Numbered from the stretch's first letter, positions 16,279-27,729 are shown. The stretch: 64,000 nt of DNA from Mesorhizobium_K quangtriensis (GCF_040081925.1 NZ_JBEBMF010000002.1:62001-126000); one strand, 5' to 3'. Notes: generated by a model not told the origin, from the sequence alone. Numbers and translations are program-made.

Positions 16279-17382
16279 TCAGCCGGCGACCTTGATCTCC
16301 GTCGGCAGCGGATAGGCGCCCTTCGTCCCGCGCCAATGCGCTGCCGCGAAGCCGAGCACGATCAGCGCAAAACCCTGATGCAGCAACGCCCAGTGGAGCG
16401 GCATGTGCATCAAGAGCGTGACGATCCCGATGACCGCCTGCAAAAGCACGAGGTGAAAAAGCACGAGCGCCCGACGCGCATGCGTGGTGCCCGGCAGCCG
16501 TCGGCGCACGGCAATCATGTGCCATAGGGCAAGCACGAAAACGGCGTAGGCCCCTAGCCTGTGCGTAAACTGGACGGTCTTGACGTTCTCGAAGAAATTC
16601 ATCCAGGCCGGATTCATGACAAAAAGATCGCTCGGGATGATGGCACCATCCATCAGCGGCCATGTGTTGTAGGTCAGTCCGGCATTTGTGCCGGCGACCA
16701 GCCCTCCGAGGAAAACCTGGAACAACGTCGCGACCACCAGCCAGCCCGCGAAGCGCTGGGTTCCGCGGTCGGCCGGCGGCTCGGAGTGCGGAGCCAGCCC
16801 CCGCGCGACAACCATGATGGCTGCGAAGATGATGCAGGCCAGCGTCAAGTGCATCGCAAGCCGGTACTGGCTGACGTCCGTGCGCTCGACCAGTCCCGAC
16901 GCCACCATCCACCAGCCGACGAAGCCTTGCAGCCCCCCAAGCAACAGCAGGCCGACGAGCTTCGGCGCAAGGCCCCGCTCGATACGCCGCGTCGCCCAGA
17001 AGAAAGCCAGCGGCAGCGCGAAGACAAATCCGACGCCCCGCGCCAGAAGCCTGTGCGCCCATTCCCACCAGAAGATGGACTTGAACTCCTCGAGGCTCAT
17101 CCCCTTGTTGATCTGCTGGTACTGCGGGATTTGCCGGTAGAGCTCCAGCTCCTCCTGCCATTCCGCCTCGCTCAGCGGCGGGATAACGCCATGGATCGGC
17201 TTCCACTGGGTGATCGAGAGGCCGGAATCGGTCAAGCGCGTGGCGCCACCGACAAGAACCAGCGCGAACAGCATCAGCAGCACGACATAGAGCCAGCCGC
17301 GAACCAGAGTGCGGTTCGCAAGAAGGCGCTCGCGCTCGCTCCGCACGTCGCCTGCGGTCTGGGTGGACAAAACCTGTTGCAT
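16279..17382 (-). CDS. ctaA: Heme A synthase (CtaA/Cox15)
   Basis: This integral membrane monooxygenase converts heme O to heme A for aa3-type cytochrome oxidase. From ATG 17382 it has 367 residues and about eight transmembrane segments. Conserved His-bearing segments are WWEWAHRLLARGVG, RLAMHLTLAC, VQFTHRLGAY and ALLHQGFALIVL, the heme ligand sites. The start is preceded by no clear Shine-Dalgarno; a longer frame to 17514 is less plausible. The gene converges on argC and is divergent from the DUF2842 gene. Confidence 0.95.
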   Translation of the reverse strand: MQQVLSTQTAGDVRSERERLLANRTLVRGWLYVVLLMLFALVLVGGATRLTDSGLSITQWKPIHGVIPPLSEAEWQEELELYRQIPQYQQINKGMSLEEFKSIFWWEWAHRLLARGVGFVFALPLAFFWATRRIERGLAPKLVGLLLLGGLQGFVGWWMVASGLVERTDVSQYRLAMHLTLACIIFAAIMVVARGLAPHSEPPADRGTQRFAGWLVVATLFQVFLGGLVAGTNAGLTYNTWPLMDGAIIPSDLFVMNPAWMNFFENVKTVQFTHRLGAYAVFVLALWHMIAVRRRLPGTTHARRALVLFHLVLLQAVIGIVTLLMHMPLHWALLHQGFALIVLGFAAAHWRGTKGAYPLPTEIKVAG

Positions 17383-17507
17383 GGGCCGGATTGGTGGACC
17401 AAAGACGGCGCCCTTGCAAGGCTGGCACCCTCGCGACAAGCCGTCGCGCAGGCATGCCGGTTGCGCCGCGCCCCTCCAGCGACTAAGCCGGAGCCAAAGG
17501 AACAAAC

Positions 17508-17723
17508 ATGCCAATCCGCCTGAAAAAACTGATCGGCACCGTCCTGCTTGTGCTTCTGGTGGTGGTCTACGCCCTCATCGCGACAACGGTCGCGGTCGCA
17601 CGGCTGGCGGAGTCCGGTCCTCTGGTCCACCTCGCCTTCTTCGTCCTGACCGGCATCCTCTGGGTTTTGCCGGCAATGGGCATTATCAAATGGCTGATGA
17701 TCCCGCCGAGACCCAAAGTCTGA
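17508..17723 (+). CDS. DUF2842 small membrane protein
   Basis: This 71-residue protein has two hydrophobic helices (about residues 8-30 and 39-62) and the DUF2842 pattern ending GILWVLPAMGIIKWLMIP. AAAGGAAC precedes the ATG. The family is found in alphaproteobacteria, often near heme A synthase, and its function is unknown. It lies divergent from ctaA and convergent with the deacetylase gene, 4 bases from that gene's stop. Confidence 0.8.
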   Translation: MPIRLKKLIGTVLLVLLVVVYALIATTVAVARLAESGPLVHLAFFVLTGILWVLPAMGIIKWLMIPPRPKV

Positions 17724-17727
17724 ATCG

Positions 17728-18774
17728 TCAGACCGTCACGACCAGCTTACCCCGATTGGCCAACGGCGTCGTGATGCCCGAAAGCATCGTCCGGATATGC
17801 GCCACCTGCTGGTAGCGGCCGTTGATCGAAATGCGCGGCAGCGCGAGCAAATGGTTCGCGTGGCCGGCGCGCAGCACACCGTGTCGCGTCGTCACGGCCG
17901 AAAGGTATCCCGCTTCCCTGGCGAATCCGACCTCCCTCCCCCCGACCGCGCTAGGATAGCCATAGGGATAAGCGAGATGCCTCGGAGCATGACCGAGTTC
18001 TTTTTCCAGACGGCTGACCACCTCGGTCAACTCGCGCCTGGCCACCGCTTCCGGCAGCCGCTTCAAATTGTAGTGGTTGACAGTGTGCGCCCCTATCGTG
18101 ACAAGCGGGTTGGCGGCAGCAGCGCGAATTTCATCCCAGTTCATCAGCACCCTTCGGCCGGGTTCGCCTGCATCCACTCCCGCCACGAGTGCAAGGTCGC
18201 GCAACACCTGGCGCTGGTTCTCTTCCGGCACCTCGGTCGTGAGGTAGTCACAAAGCCGCACGAGCGCACCGGGAGCAGAGCAGTCCAGGATTTCGGGGCC
18301 GCTCGGTCGCGCAAGCTCAAGCAAAGCGCCTGCGTTGACGATGTCTTCGACCACATCCCACCACAGGTCAGCCGAACCGTCGATCAAGGCGGGTGCAACG
18401 TAGATGGCGAGAGGAGCCTGGTGCCGTTCGAGAACCGGAAGCGCTTCGGTCAGATTGTCCCTGTAGGCGTCGTCCGCCGTGATTGCGGCAAACAGCCCTC
18501 CGGAACCGCCGGTTTTGATACGCGTGACGGCTTCGTCCATGGAGACAAACGCATAGCCGAGCGCCTTCATGTCGCGGACCACGGCATCGAGGAAATCCGG
18601 CTTGATGCTCAGATGCCGGTTGGCTCCGAGCGGCTTTTCCGGATGCGCGGTGACACGGTGCAGCATCAGGATCGCGCCGATGCCACCGACCAGGGGCCGG
18701 GAAATGGAGGCCAGTCCTGAATATCGAGCCACGTTGAGGGCCAGCTTTCGGAAGACCTCGCCCCCGTCGATCAT
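17728..18774 (-). CDS. Polysaccharide deacetylase family protein (CE4)
   Basis: This 348-residue protein has the carbohydrate esterase 4 signature: the metal/catalytic DD in ITADDAYRDN, the HxxxH in IGAHTVNHYNL, and later HLAYPYGYP. Such enzymes remove N-acetyl groups from chitooligosaccharide or exopolysaccharide. No cleavable signal peptide is obvious. It starts at ATG 18774 behind GAAGG. It opens the exopolysaccharide locus, so trimming of that polymer is a likely role, though this is inferred only from context. Confidence 0.85.
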   Translation of the reverse strand: MIDGGEVFRKLALNVARYSGLASISRPLVGGIGAILMLHRVTAHPEKPLGANRHLSIKPDFLDAVVRDMKALGYAFVSMDEAVTRIKTGGSGGLFAAITADDAYRDNLTEALPVLERHQAPLAIYVAPALIDGSADLWWDVVEDIVNAGALLELARPSGPEILDCSAPGALVRLCDYLTTEVPEENQRQVLRDLALVAGVDAGEPGRRVLMNWDEIRAAAANPLVTIGAHTVNHYNLKRLPEAVARRELTEVVSRLEKELGHAPRHLAYPYGYPSAVGGREVGFAREAGYLSAVTTRHGVLRAGHANHLLALPRISINGRYQQVAHIRTMLSGITTPLANRGKLVVTV

Positions 18775-18857
18775 TCCTTCACCTTTTACGCCTAGCCTAG
18801 CTGTTCCGAATGCAGCCTACGCGGGCTTTGAACGGAATACGCCCCAAGGATTGAAGG

Positions 18858-20072
18858 ATGGTTGACGCGGCCATGTCATTTCGCACCCAATCCGCGGCGC
18901 CAGGGATCGACAACGTGTCACAGGCGCATTCGGGGCGCACAACCGTATCCATACTTCCGCTGAGCGATCTCGCTCCTTACGCCGAGTTCGCGCTGATGGC
19001 AGTACATGCGCCCGCGCAGCATCCTCTTTGGGTCGAGGAATGGATTGCCAACGTTTCGCCTAAAGGGTTGATCGCAGTGATCGAGCAGGACGGCAAACCG
19101 GCATGCGCGCTGGCGCTCGAAATCGTAAAATCCGGTCCATTTCATCTCGCCAGATTTCTGGGCGGGAGCCACGCGAACGGCAACTTTCCCGCGTCCACTC
19201 GCGCCTTTCTTGGTTCGCAGACATTCGATATGGCCGCTCTCCTGTCAGGCATTCGGGCAAGAAATCCGAAAGTCGATGCGCTGGTGCTCGAACGCCAGCT
19301 GCCGGAGCTGGATGGGTTCGCAAATCCACTCCTTGGGCAACCGCACTCCACAAGCCCAAATGTGGCATTGGCAGTCAGCCTGGAAGGCGGGTTTGAAGCA
19401 CTTCTCGATCGGTCGAGCGGCAAAAGAAAGCGGAAGAAAAATCGCGCGCAGCTTCGCAAATACGAGGCAGCGGGAGGCTTTCGTTACTTCGACGCTCGCT
19501 CGCCGGAGGACGTTGACCGCATGCTCGAAGCATTCTTCGAGATGAAGGCGGAGCGCTTCAGGAAGATGGGCATCGCCAATGTTTTCGGCGAAATCGAGAT
19601 ACAGAACTTCTTTCGATCGCTGTTTCGTGACGCGCTCCTCGAGGCACGTCCTCCGTTTGTGCTCCAGGCGCTCGAGGTCGGCGGAAAGCTGCGAGCGGTC
19701 ACCGGCTCGAGCCTTTCCGGCAACCGTATCACTTGCGATTTCGCTGCAATCGCCGAGGACGATCTCCTGAACACCAGCCCCGGTGAATTCCTGTTCTTCG
19801 AGAATCTCAGGACAGCATGCGCAGCGGGCTTCGAAATCTACGATTTCGGCGTCGGAGACGAACCCTACAAGCGTCAGTGGTGCGACATCGAGACGAACCA
19901 CTTCGACATCGTCCTGCCGTTGTCGTTCAAGGGCAGGCTTCTCGTGACGACCCTTGGGCTGAAGACCGGCGTAAAAACCTATGTGAAAAACAGCCCAACG
20001 CTGTGGAATCTTGTGAAGCGACTGCGCCGGTCCACGTCTGGCAAGCAGAGTTCCGAACCCCAGGAAGAGTAG
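18858..20072 (+). CDS. GNAT/BcsL-like (CelD family) acyltransferase
   Basis: This 404-residue protein fits the double-GNAT CelD/BcsL group found in cellulose and exopolysaccharide loci. Recognisable parts are a basic stretch KRKRKKNRAQLRKYE near residue 190 and the C-terminal EIYDFGVGDEPYKRQWCD, typical of the FemAB/BcsL fold. ATG 18858 has AAGGA seven bases upstream. It may acylate the sugar or modify an acyl donor; the substrate is unknown. It is divergent from the deacetylase gene and convergent with the Wzz-like gene. Confidence 0.75.
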   Translation: MVDAAMSFRTQSAAPGIDNVSQAHSGRTTVSILPLSDLAPYAEFALMAVHAPAQHPLWVEEWIANVSPKGLIAVIEQDGKPACALALEIVKSGPFHLARFLGGSHANGNFPASTRAFLGSQTFDMAALLSGIRARNPKVDALVLERQLPELDGFANPLLGQPHSTSPNVALAVSLEGGFEALLDRSSGKRKRKKNRAQLRKYEAAGGFRYFDARSPEDVDRMLEAFFEMKAERFRKMGIANVFGEIEIQNFFRSLFRDALLEARPPFVLQALEVGGKLRAVTGSSLSGNRITCDFAAIAEDDLLNTSPGEFLFFENLRTACAAGFEIYDFGVGDEPYKRQWCDIETNHFDIVLPLSFKGRLLVTTLGLKTGVKTYVKNSPTLWNLVKRLRRSTSGKQSSEPQEE

Positions 20073-20078
20073 GAGTTC

Positions 20079-22595
20079 TCAGGCTGCCAGCGACACCATC
20101 ATGACGCGACCATAGCCCTGCGCCTGCAAGTCGGTTGCGGCCGCTATAGCGGCTTCGTCCGGCTCTATGGCGCTCACCATCACTTCCGTTCCATCGGCAA
20201 CGAGCCGTCGAATGCCCTCTGCATCCGACGCGCCGCATTCCACCACCACCACGTCATAGGCGGTGGTCAACGCTTCCATGATTGCGGGAAGGCGTTCCGC
20301 CGCTTTCATGGCGCGCATGGGATCGACCGTGCCGACCGGCATGACGTAGCAGTCGGAATAGTGGTCTGCATGAACCGTGTCGGTAAACTGCGCTTCGGAA
20401 ACCAGGAGGTCAGTGATGCCCGCCAAAGATGCGCCATCAAGCATGGGACGCGACGCAGCCCCCGAAGCCGTCAGATCGAGAAGCAGGACGCGCAGACCCG
20501 AATCGGCCACCTCGCGGGCGACCATCACGGCTGCGGCAGCTCCCTCGTCACCCTCCGGCGAAACGAAGATCGCACGCGTCGCTCCGCCATTGACAAGCAG
20601 ACCTGCCGCATCCTCGACGCTGACACGACCGACCTCAAGTTGCGACGGCAAGGTCGGTGCCGTTTCTTCAGGCTTCGAGGCCTTTTTCAAGCGGCTGAAC
20701 AGATTGCGCATCTCGGGGTCGCTCTCGATCGTGACTGGTTCATTCAGCGTAACATGCGTCGGCGATTCGGAAGGCGCGTCGTAACGCGCAGCGTCCATGA
20801 TTCTTTTGTGCCTCGCCCACGCCTCAGCAAAAGTCGGGTGGCTCAAGTGCACGGTCGGCAACGGCTCGCGCTTGAGAGGCGCAAGCGACGGCGATGCTTC
20901 CCGGCTCGTCTCTGTGTACGCAGGCTCGCTGAGGGTCGGCTTGTCCTCGTCTGGGGAGCGCTCGACGGCAACCTCATCGACGACTTCAGGAACCGGCGCG
21001 ACGACGGACTCAATCTCCGTCACGTTCGAATCGAGATCGGCGGCAGGCGTCGCGACGACGTCCTCCGACGTTGGAGGCACCGTCAGGCCGCGGTCAACGT
21101 CCGATGTCGCCTGGACCGGCGGGCTTTCGGCTTGCTGTCCGGCAACAGGCTCTAGCGAAGCAGATGTCGCGGCACTCTCGATCCGAGAACCGGGAGCAGG
21201 ACGCATCGCGCGGCCCGAGAACAATTCCTGCAGCAGCGTCACGATGGCCATTATCAGAAGCGAGCCTGCAAAGGCCACGCCAGCGATCGGGAGCGGCTTC
21301 GGGAAATATGGCTCGGAGGGCACGATCGCGCGGGAGAATATGCGCGCATCGGCGGGAAGATAGTTGCCGTCCTTGCGCGACGAGACTTCGCGATATCGTG
21401 CGAGATAGGATTCGAGCAGCTCCCGCTGCGCGTTGGCCTCACGCTCGAGCGCGCGCAGTTCAACCTCCTCCTCGCCTGCCCTGGCAGACGCGGCCTTCAA
21501 GGTGTTCAGGTCGCCCATAAGCTGCTGCTCGCGAAGCTTGGCTGCATTCGCCTCGGCACCAAGCGCCTTCAACACGTTCTGCGCTTCGGTCCGAATCTGC
21601 CTGTCGAGATCGGACAACTGCGAGCGGAGGGAACGGAGGCGAGGATGGTTGTCCAGCATCGTCGTCGAGAGATCGGCGATGTCCGCCTGCAACTGGACCT
21701 GCCGCTCGCGAAGCCTCTGGATAAGAGGCGAGGATAGCACTTCGGGCAATGCGTCGAGCGACGCGCCGCTGTCCAGCACCGCACGAACGCTTGCCGCATT
21801 CGCCTCGGCGGCGGCCCGATTCGCCCGGGTCCTCGAAAGCTCGGACGAAAGCTCCGAAAGCTGCTGCGTCGCGAGCGAGGAATTGTTCTGGCCTATCAGC
21901 AGGTCCGACTGCGCCCGGAAGGTGGCAACACGCGCCTCGGCCTCCCTCACCCGCTGCGAGAGTGTCGCGATCTCCGGCTCCAGCCAGTTTGTCGCTTCCG
22001 AATTCGATTCCAGCTTCGCAGCGCTCTGCACTTCCAGATATGCATCGGCGAGTGCGTTCGGAATTTCGGCGGCAAGCTTCGGATCTTCTGACGACATCTC
22101 GATCACGATGACGCGAGACTTTTCAACGCGATAGACGTTCAGCTTCTCGCGAAAGGCCTTCAGAACCCGCTCCTCCGGCGGTATTTGCCGCGGATCGTTT
22201 TTCAGACCGACAACGACCAGCAACTGGCTGAGAAACGACATGTCAGCCGCTTCATCAAATTCGGGAATTTCGGCGAGATTGAGCTTCAACGCCACCTGCT
22301 TCAGCAGATCGGTCGACGTAATGACCTGGACCTGGCTGGTGACCCCCTCCTCGTCCAACATCGGGCGCTCGTCGTCGGCGCCGCCCTGCGGGCGCGTAAA
22401 GACAGATTCGCGCGATTCTATGAGAAGCCGTGTCTCACCCCTGTAGTGGGGCGTCGCGTACCACGTCAGCACCAAGGCGGCGGCGGTTACAAGCAGCGCC
22501 ACAAGCAGAATGCGCTTCCAGCGGGCCGCCAGACTTCCGAAGAGTCTTCCGAGATCGACATCGACGTCACTGGCTGACGACTGTACGTCCGACAT
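20079..22595 (-). CDS. Wzz/GumC-type polysaccharide co-polymerase with degenerate tyrosine-kinase-like domain
   Basis: This 838-residue inner-membrane protein has a transmembrane helix at about 29-46, a Wzz-type periplasmic domain with long coiled coil (about 190-400) and a second helix at about 437-458. A proline-rich linker follows, then a C-terminal BY-kinase-like domain. In that domain the P-loop reads SPEGDEGAAAAV instead of a GK(S/T)-bearing loop, the Walker A-prime is LLLDLTASG, and there is no C-terminal Tyr cluster. It therefore looks like a chain-length regulator without kinase activity. The start is ATG 22595; TTG 22610 is less likely. Confidence 0.85.
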   Translation of the reverse strand: MSDVQSSASDVDVDLGRLFGSLAARWKRILLVALLVTAAALVLTWYATPHYRGETRLLIESRESVFTRPQGGADDERPMLDEEGVTSQVQVITSTDLLKQVALKLNLAEIPEFDEAADMSFLSQLLVVVGLKNDPRQIPPEERVLKAFREKLNVYRVEKSRVIVIEMSSEDPKLAAEIPNALADAYLEVQSAAKLESNSEATNWLEPEIATLSQRVREAEARVATFRAQSDLLIGQNNSSLATQQLSELSSELSRTRANRAAAEANAASVRAVLDSGASLDALPEVLSSPLIQRLRERQVQLQADIADLSTTMLDNHPRLRSLRSQLSDLDRQIRTEAQNVLKALGAEANAAKLREQQLMGDLNTLKAASARAGEEEVELRALEREANAQRELLESYLARYREVSSRKDGNYLPADARIFSRAIVPSEPYFPKPLPIAGVAFAGSLLIMAIVTLLQELFSGRAMRPAPGSRIESAATSASLEPVAGQQAESPPVQATSDVDRGLTVPPTSEDVVATPAADLDSNVTEIESVVAPVPEVVDEVAVERSPDEDKPTLSEPAYTETSREASPSLAPLKREPLPTVHLSHPTFAEAWARHKRIMDAARYDAPSESPTHVTLNEPVTIESDPEMRNLFSRLKKASKPEETAPTLPSQLEVGRVSVEDAAGLLVNGGATRAIFVSPEGDEGAAAAVMVAREVADSGLRVLLLDLTASGAASRPMLDGASLAGITDLLVSEAQFTDTVHADHYSDCYVMPVGTVDPMRAMKAAERLPAIMEALTTAYDVVVVECGASDAEGIRRLVADGTEVMVSAIEPDEAAIAAATDLQAQGYGRVMMVSLAA

Positions 22596-22715
22596 GCATG
22601 CACGCTCCAAGCTAGTGGAAACGCACCGTAAAGAACTATGGTAACCCAGCGGTTAAGATACGAAGCGGCAAGAGCGGAACGCCTGCTGCGCGCAACCGAG
22701 AAATCCCGACCGGTT

Positions 22716-22730
22716 TTACCAGCCATTAAC
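22716..22730. promoter_or_regulatory. CtrA-like box in the wza/wzz divergent region
   Basis: TTTA, seven bases, TTAA (22716-22730) resembles the TTAA-N7-TTAA CtrA box with one mismatch. It lies about 85 bases upstream of the lipoprotein start. This is a motif match only, so confidence is low. Confidence 0.25.
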
Positions 22731-22812
22731 CCTAACAGGACGATAACGGCTGCAGACATTCCGCCGCTGGAGAAAGCCTCTGGTGGCCAGCCTGAAGGTT
22801 CGCGTTGGTTGC

Positions 22813-23376
22813 ATGAAACGGCTCTCGCTCATCACAAACGCGCTGTTGGCCTGCCTGGTGATTTCCGGCTGTTCCGGCTATCGCCCTGCCCCCGCAGCTT
22901 TCCACGAGATGCTTGATCAGCCCTACAGGCTCGGCGCGGGCGACCGCATCCGCGTTACCGTCTTTGAGCAGGAAGGCTTGACCAACACCTACAGCGTCGA
23001 TCAGTCGGGCTACTTCGCATTTCCTCTTGTCGGCGTGGTTCCTGCACGCGGACACACGGTGCAGCAGATCGAAGCCACGCTCGCAGCAAAACTGCGGGAA
23101 GGATACCTGCGCGATCCCGACGTCTCGGTCGAGGTCGATCGTTATCGGCCCGTTTTCATCATGGGCGAAGTCGGTGCACCTGGCCAGTATTCCTACGTGC
23201 CGGGCATGACCGTCCAGAAGGCGATTGCAATGGCCGGCGGCTTCTCGCCGCGCGCCAATCAGGGAAGTGTCGACATCACGCGCAACATAAATGGCGAAGT
23301 CGTCACGGGACGTGTCCGGACCACCGACCCGCTTTTGCCCAGCGACACGGTCTACGTTCGTGAACGGCTGTTCTGA
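22813..23376 (+). CDS. Wza-family outer-membrane polysaccharide export lipoprotein
   Basis: This 187-residue protein is a short member of the Wza/KpsD export family. From ATG 22813 it has a lipoprotein signal peptide (MKRLSLITNALLACLVISGC) with the lipobox Cys. Next comes the poly-export domain YRLGAGDRIRVTVFEQEGLTNTYSVDQ and a SLBB-like segment VFIMGEVGAPGQYSYVPGMTVQKAI. It is divergent from the Wzz-like gene and is followed after 20 bases by a glycosyltransferase gene. A GTG at 22783 could extend the N-terminus. Confidence 0.9.
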   Translation: MKRLSLITNALLACLVISGCSGYRPAPAAFHEMLDQPYRLGAGDRIRVTVFEQEGLTNTYSVDQSGYFAFPLVGVVPARGHTVQQIEATLAAKLREGYLRDPDVSVEVDRYRPVFIMGEVGAPGQYSYVPGMTVQKAIAMAGGFSPRANQGSVDITRNINGEVVTGRVRTTDPLLPSDTVYVRERLF

Positions 23377-23396
23377 TCAATGATCGCAGGCCGTTC

Positions 23397-24527
23397 GTGA
23401 CTGAGACATTGCGGATCGTTCATTGCTTTCGATCGCCCGTCGGCGGCATCTTCAGGCATGTCCGCGATCTGACGGAATCTCAGGCTGCTGCCGGACATCT
23501 GGTCGGAATCGTCTGCGATTCCACAACAGGCGGCGACCTGGAAGAACAACTGTTCGACGAACTGAGGCCCAGCCTTGCCCTGGGCGTCACGAGAACGCCA
23601 ATGCAACGCCACATCAGTTTCGGCGATATCGCCGACGCGTGGCGCACCTATGGAATCATCAAGGAATTGAAGCCGGATATCCTGCACGGACATGGCGCCA
23701 AGGGTGGCGTCTATTCGCGCGTGTTCGGCTCACTGTTGCGGGTTTTCAGGTTTCGCGTAGCCCGCCTCTACACAGCGCATGGCGGAAGCCTGCACTATGA
23801 CGAACGAACCGCTGCCGGAAAGCTGTTCTTCGCGCTTGAGCGCATGATGGCGCGGTTCACGGACTACACGCTGTTCGTTTCGGACTACGAACGCAACGCC
23901 TATTACCGCAAGGTCGGTAAGCCGGACCGGCCGAGCGCCCTGGTCTACAACGGCCTTCAGGAGGTCGAGTTCGTAAGCGTTCCGGCGGCACCAGATGCCG
24001 CCGATTTCCTTTATATCGGCATGATGCGCGACCTGAAGGGGCCGGACCTTTTCATCGATGCCCTGGCGCAGGTTGAGAAGCGGATCGGCCGTCCTGTCAC
24101 CGCAGCCATGGTCGGCGGCGGCGATCAGCTACCGCGCTACCGTGCACAGGTTCAGCGCCTTGGCCTGACTCCGCGCGTACATTTTCTCGATCCGATGCCG
24201 GCGCGTCTCGCGTTCGCCCTGGCCGAATTTGTCGTCGTACCGTCGCGCGCCGAAGCGATGCCCTATGTGGTGCTGGAAGCGTTGGCGGCGGGAAAGTCCA
24301 TGATCGCCACCGCGGTCGGCGGAATACCGGAGATTTTCGGCCCGGATTCGCCAGCGCTTGTCCGTCCTGACTCGGGAGAGCTTGCTGAAAGGATGGCGGA
24401 GGCGCTTTTGGCGCCCGAGACATTTGCCGGGTACATGCCTCCAGTTGACCAACTGAGGTCGCGTTTTGGCGCCGAGACCATGGCCAGAGACATCGAAAAG
24501 GCCTACGTGGCCGCATTGCCGCGCTAA
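23397..24527 (+). CDS. Glycosyltransferase family 4/1 (GT-B)
   Basis: This 376-residue cytoplasmic glycosyltransferase has the GT-B layout: an N-terminal acceptor domain opening FRSPVGGIFRHVRDLTESQ and a C-terminal nucleotide-sugar domain with FLYIGMMRDLKGPDL and the ExxxxxxxE motif in PSRAEAMPYVVLEALAAG. It starts at GTG 23397; no in-frame ATG with a Shine-Dalgarno exists nearby. It is the only obvious glycosyltransferase besides the initiator, so the repeat unit may be small or completed by genes elsewhere. Confidence 0.9.
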   Translation: MTETLRIVHCFRSPVGGIFRHVRDLTESQAAAGHLVGIVCDSTTGGDLEEQLFDELRPSLALGVTRTPMQRHISFGDIADAWRTYGIIKELKPDILHGHGAKGGVYSRVFGSLLRVFRFRVARLYTAHGGSLHYDERTAAGKLFFALERMMARFTDYTLFVSDYERNAYYRKVGKPDRPSALVYNGLQEVEFVSVPAAPDAADFLYIGMMRDLKGPDLFIDALAQVEKRIGRPVTAAMVGGGDQLPRYRAQVQRLGLTPRVHFLDPMPARLAFALAEFVVVPSRAEAMPYVVLEALAAGKSMIATAVGGIPEIFGPDSPALVRPDSGELAERMAEALLAPETFAGYMPPVDQLRSRFGAETMARDIEKAYVAALPR

Positions 24528-24613
24528 CCATTCCGCCGGAAAGACTGGCAGCCCGGACAAGGGTTTCTTAGCTATCTCGTGGTAGCGAAGAATCACACAG
24601 GCCCGGCAGCAGC

Positions 24614-26145
24614 ATGAACAGGATAGAGCCGCCGAACCGCTTTTCGCCTGAAGCGGTGCGCACAAATGGCGTCGATGGCGGCAAACCGCAACCGGGTCAG
24701 CTTAATGACACTGCCCGTCAGGTTGCCACGCAGTATCGTCGCGACACGATGTCCCCGATCATGGTCAGCGGCGTTCTGCGGCTGGTCGAGTTTGTGCTTC
24801 TGGCGCTCTCGGGCACGATTCTCTTCGTAACCTATGTCGGCTTCGGCACCGAACTGGACTGGCACTATCCCGTCGTGATCGCGGTTGCCTCGCTTGTCGC
24901 GGTCGTTCTGCTCGATATCAACGACTGCTACCAGTTCCCCGCTCTCATGCGGCCTTCGTCGAAGATGACGCGTATCCTGATCGTCTGGGGATGGACGCTT
25001 GCGCTCTTCGCGGTTGCCGGGTTCTTCCTCAAGCTCATAGACGATTTTTCGCGAGTCTGGTTTGGCGGCTGGTTTATCGCCGGTCTTTTCCTGCTTGTGC
25101 TTCCGCGTCTCGTGCTTGCCCGACTGATCAAGCGTTGGGCGCGCAACGGGCGCATCGAGCGGCGCGCAGTCATCGTCGGCGGCGGCAAAGCTGCCGAAAC
25201 GCTGGTCCGCGCCATAGAGCAGCAGCCTTACAACGACATCCGCATCTGCGGCATCTTCGACGATCGCGACGACCGTCGTTCGCCGCCGCTGGTCGCGGGC
25301 TACCCAAAGCTGGGCGACATCTCGGAGCTTATTGAATTCGCCCGCATCGCCCGCATCGACATGCTTATCGTCTCGCTTCCCCTGACGGCCGAATCGCGCG
25401 TCCTCTCGCTCCTGAAGAAACTCTGGGTCCTGCCCGTGGACATCCGGCTGTCGGCGCATTCGAACCAGCTTCAGTTCCGTCCCCGCTCCTATTCCTACAT
25501 CGGATCGGTTCCGCTGCTCGACATCTTCGACAGGCCGATCAACGATTGGGATTCGGTCGCCAAGCGCGCTTTCGACATCGTTTTCAGCCTGATCGGCATC
25601 GTGCTGCTGTCGCCGGTCATGCTGGCGACCGCTATCGCCATCAAGCTCGACAGCAAGGGGCCGGTGCTCTTCAAGCAGAAACGACATGGCTTCAACAATG
25701 AAGTGATAGAGGTCTACAAATTCCGGTCCATGTACACCGACCAGGCGGACCCGACTGCAATCCGTCCCGTGACCAAGGGCGATCCGCGCGTAACGCGCGT
25801 AGGCCGCTTCATCCGCAAGACCTCGATCGACGAACTGCCGCAATTCTTCAATGCCCTCTTCGGATCGCTATCGCTGGTAGGCCCTCGCCCGCATGCGGTT
25901 GCCGCCCAATCGCACAACCTTCTCTACAACGAGGTGGTCGATGGCTATTTCGCGCGGCACCGTGTCAAGCCGGGCGTCACCGGCTGGGCGCAGATCAACG
26001 GCTGGCGCGGTGAGATGGACACCGACGAAAAGATCAAAATGCGGACGGAGTACGACCTGTACTACATCGAGAACTGGTCGCTCTGGTTCGACCTCCAGAT
26101 CCTGTTCCTGACGCCAATACGTCTCCTCAACACGGAAAACGCGTA

Positions 26146-26149
<4 letters not shown>
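24614..26149 (+). CDS. Undecaprenyl-phosphate sugar phosphotransferase (WcaJ/ExoY type)
   Basis: This 511-residue membrane enzyme starts polymer assembly by moving a sugar phosphate onto undecaprenyl phosphate. It has four N-terminal transmembrane helices, a CoA-like nucleotide-binding middle domain (RRAVIVGGGKAAETL) and the C-terminal catalytic domain: KRAFDIVFSLIGIVLLSP, KFRSMYTD, RKTSIDELPQFFNALFGSLSLVGPRP and GVTGWAQINGWRGE. The length fits the full-size WcaJ group. It precedes the polymerase gene and overlaps it by four bases. Confidence 0.93.
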
Positions 26150-27474
<1,325 letters not shown>

Positions 27475-27729
27475 GACCGCGGAGAGCCTTAGAAGAGCGA
27501 GCGTTCAAGTGCAAGGGCGAAAATGCCGAGCTCTTACATGACGCTTCCGCTCGTCGATGGCGGGGCTTGTGTCACAACCACGGAAGAGCCGTCAGAGCCG
27601 CCGAAGGAAACGATAAAGCCCAGCAAAACATTAGCCTTATCCAATTGACATTAAACGCTAGTAGACCTCTCCAAGGGTTCCCTTGCGGCAGTAAAGTGCA
27701 TATCGTCGCGTCCGCCGAGCGGAGGGGAC

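Noticed and set aside
24593..25843. 416-residue minus-strand frame across the WcaJ-like gene
   Set aside because: It lies within a well-supported phosphotransferase gene on the plus strand and has no known domain.
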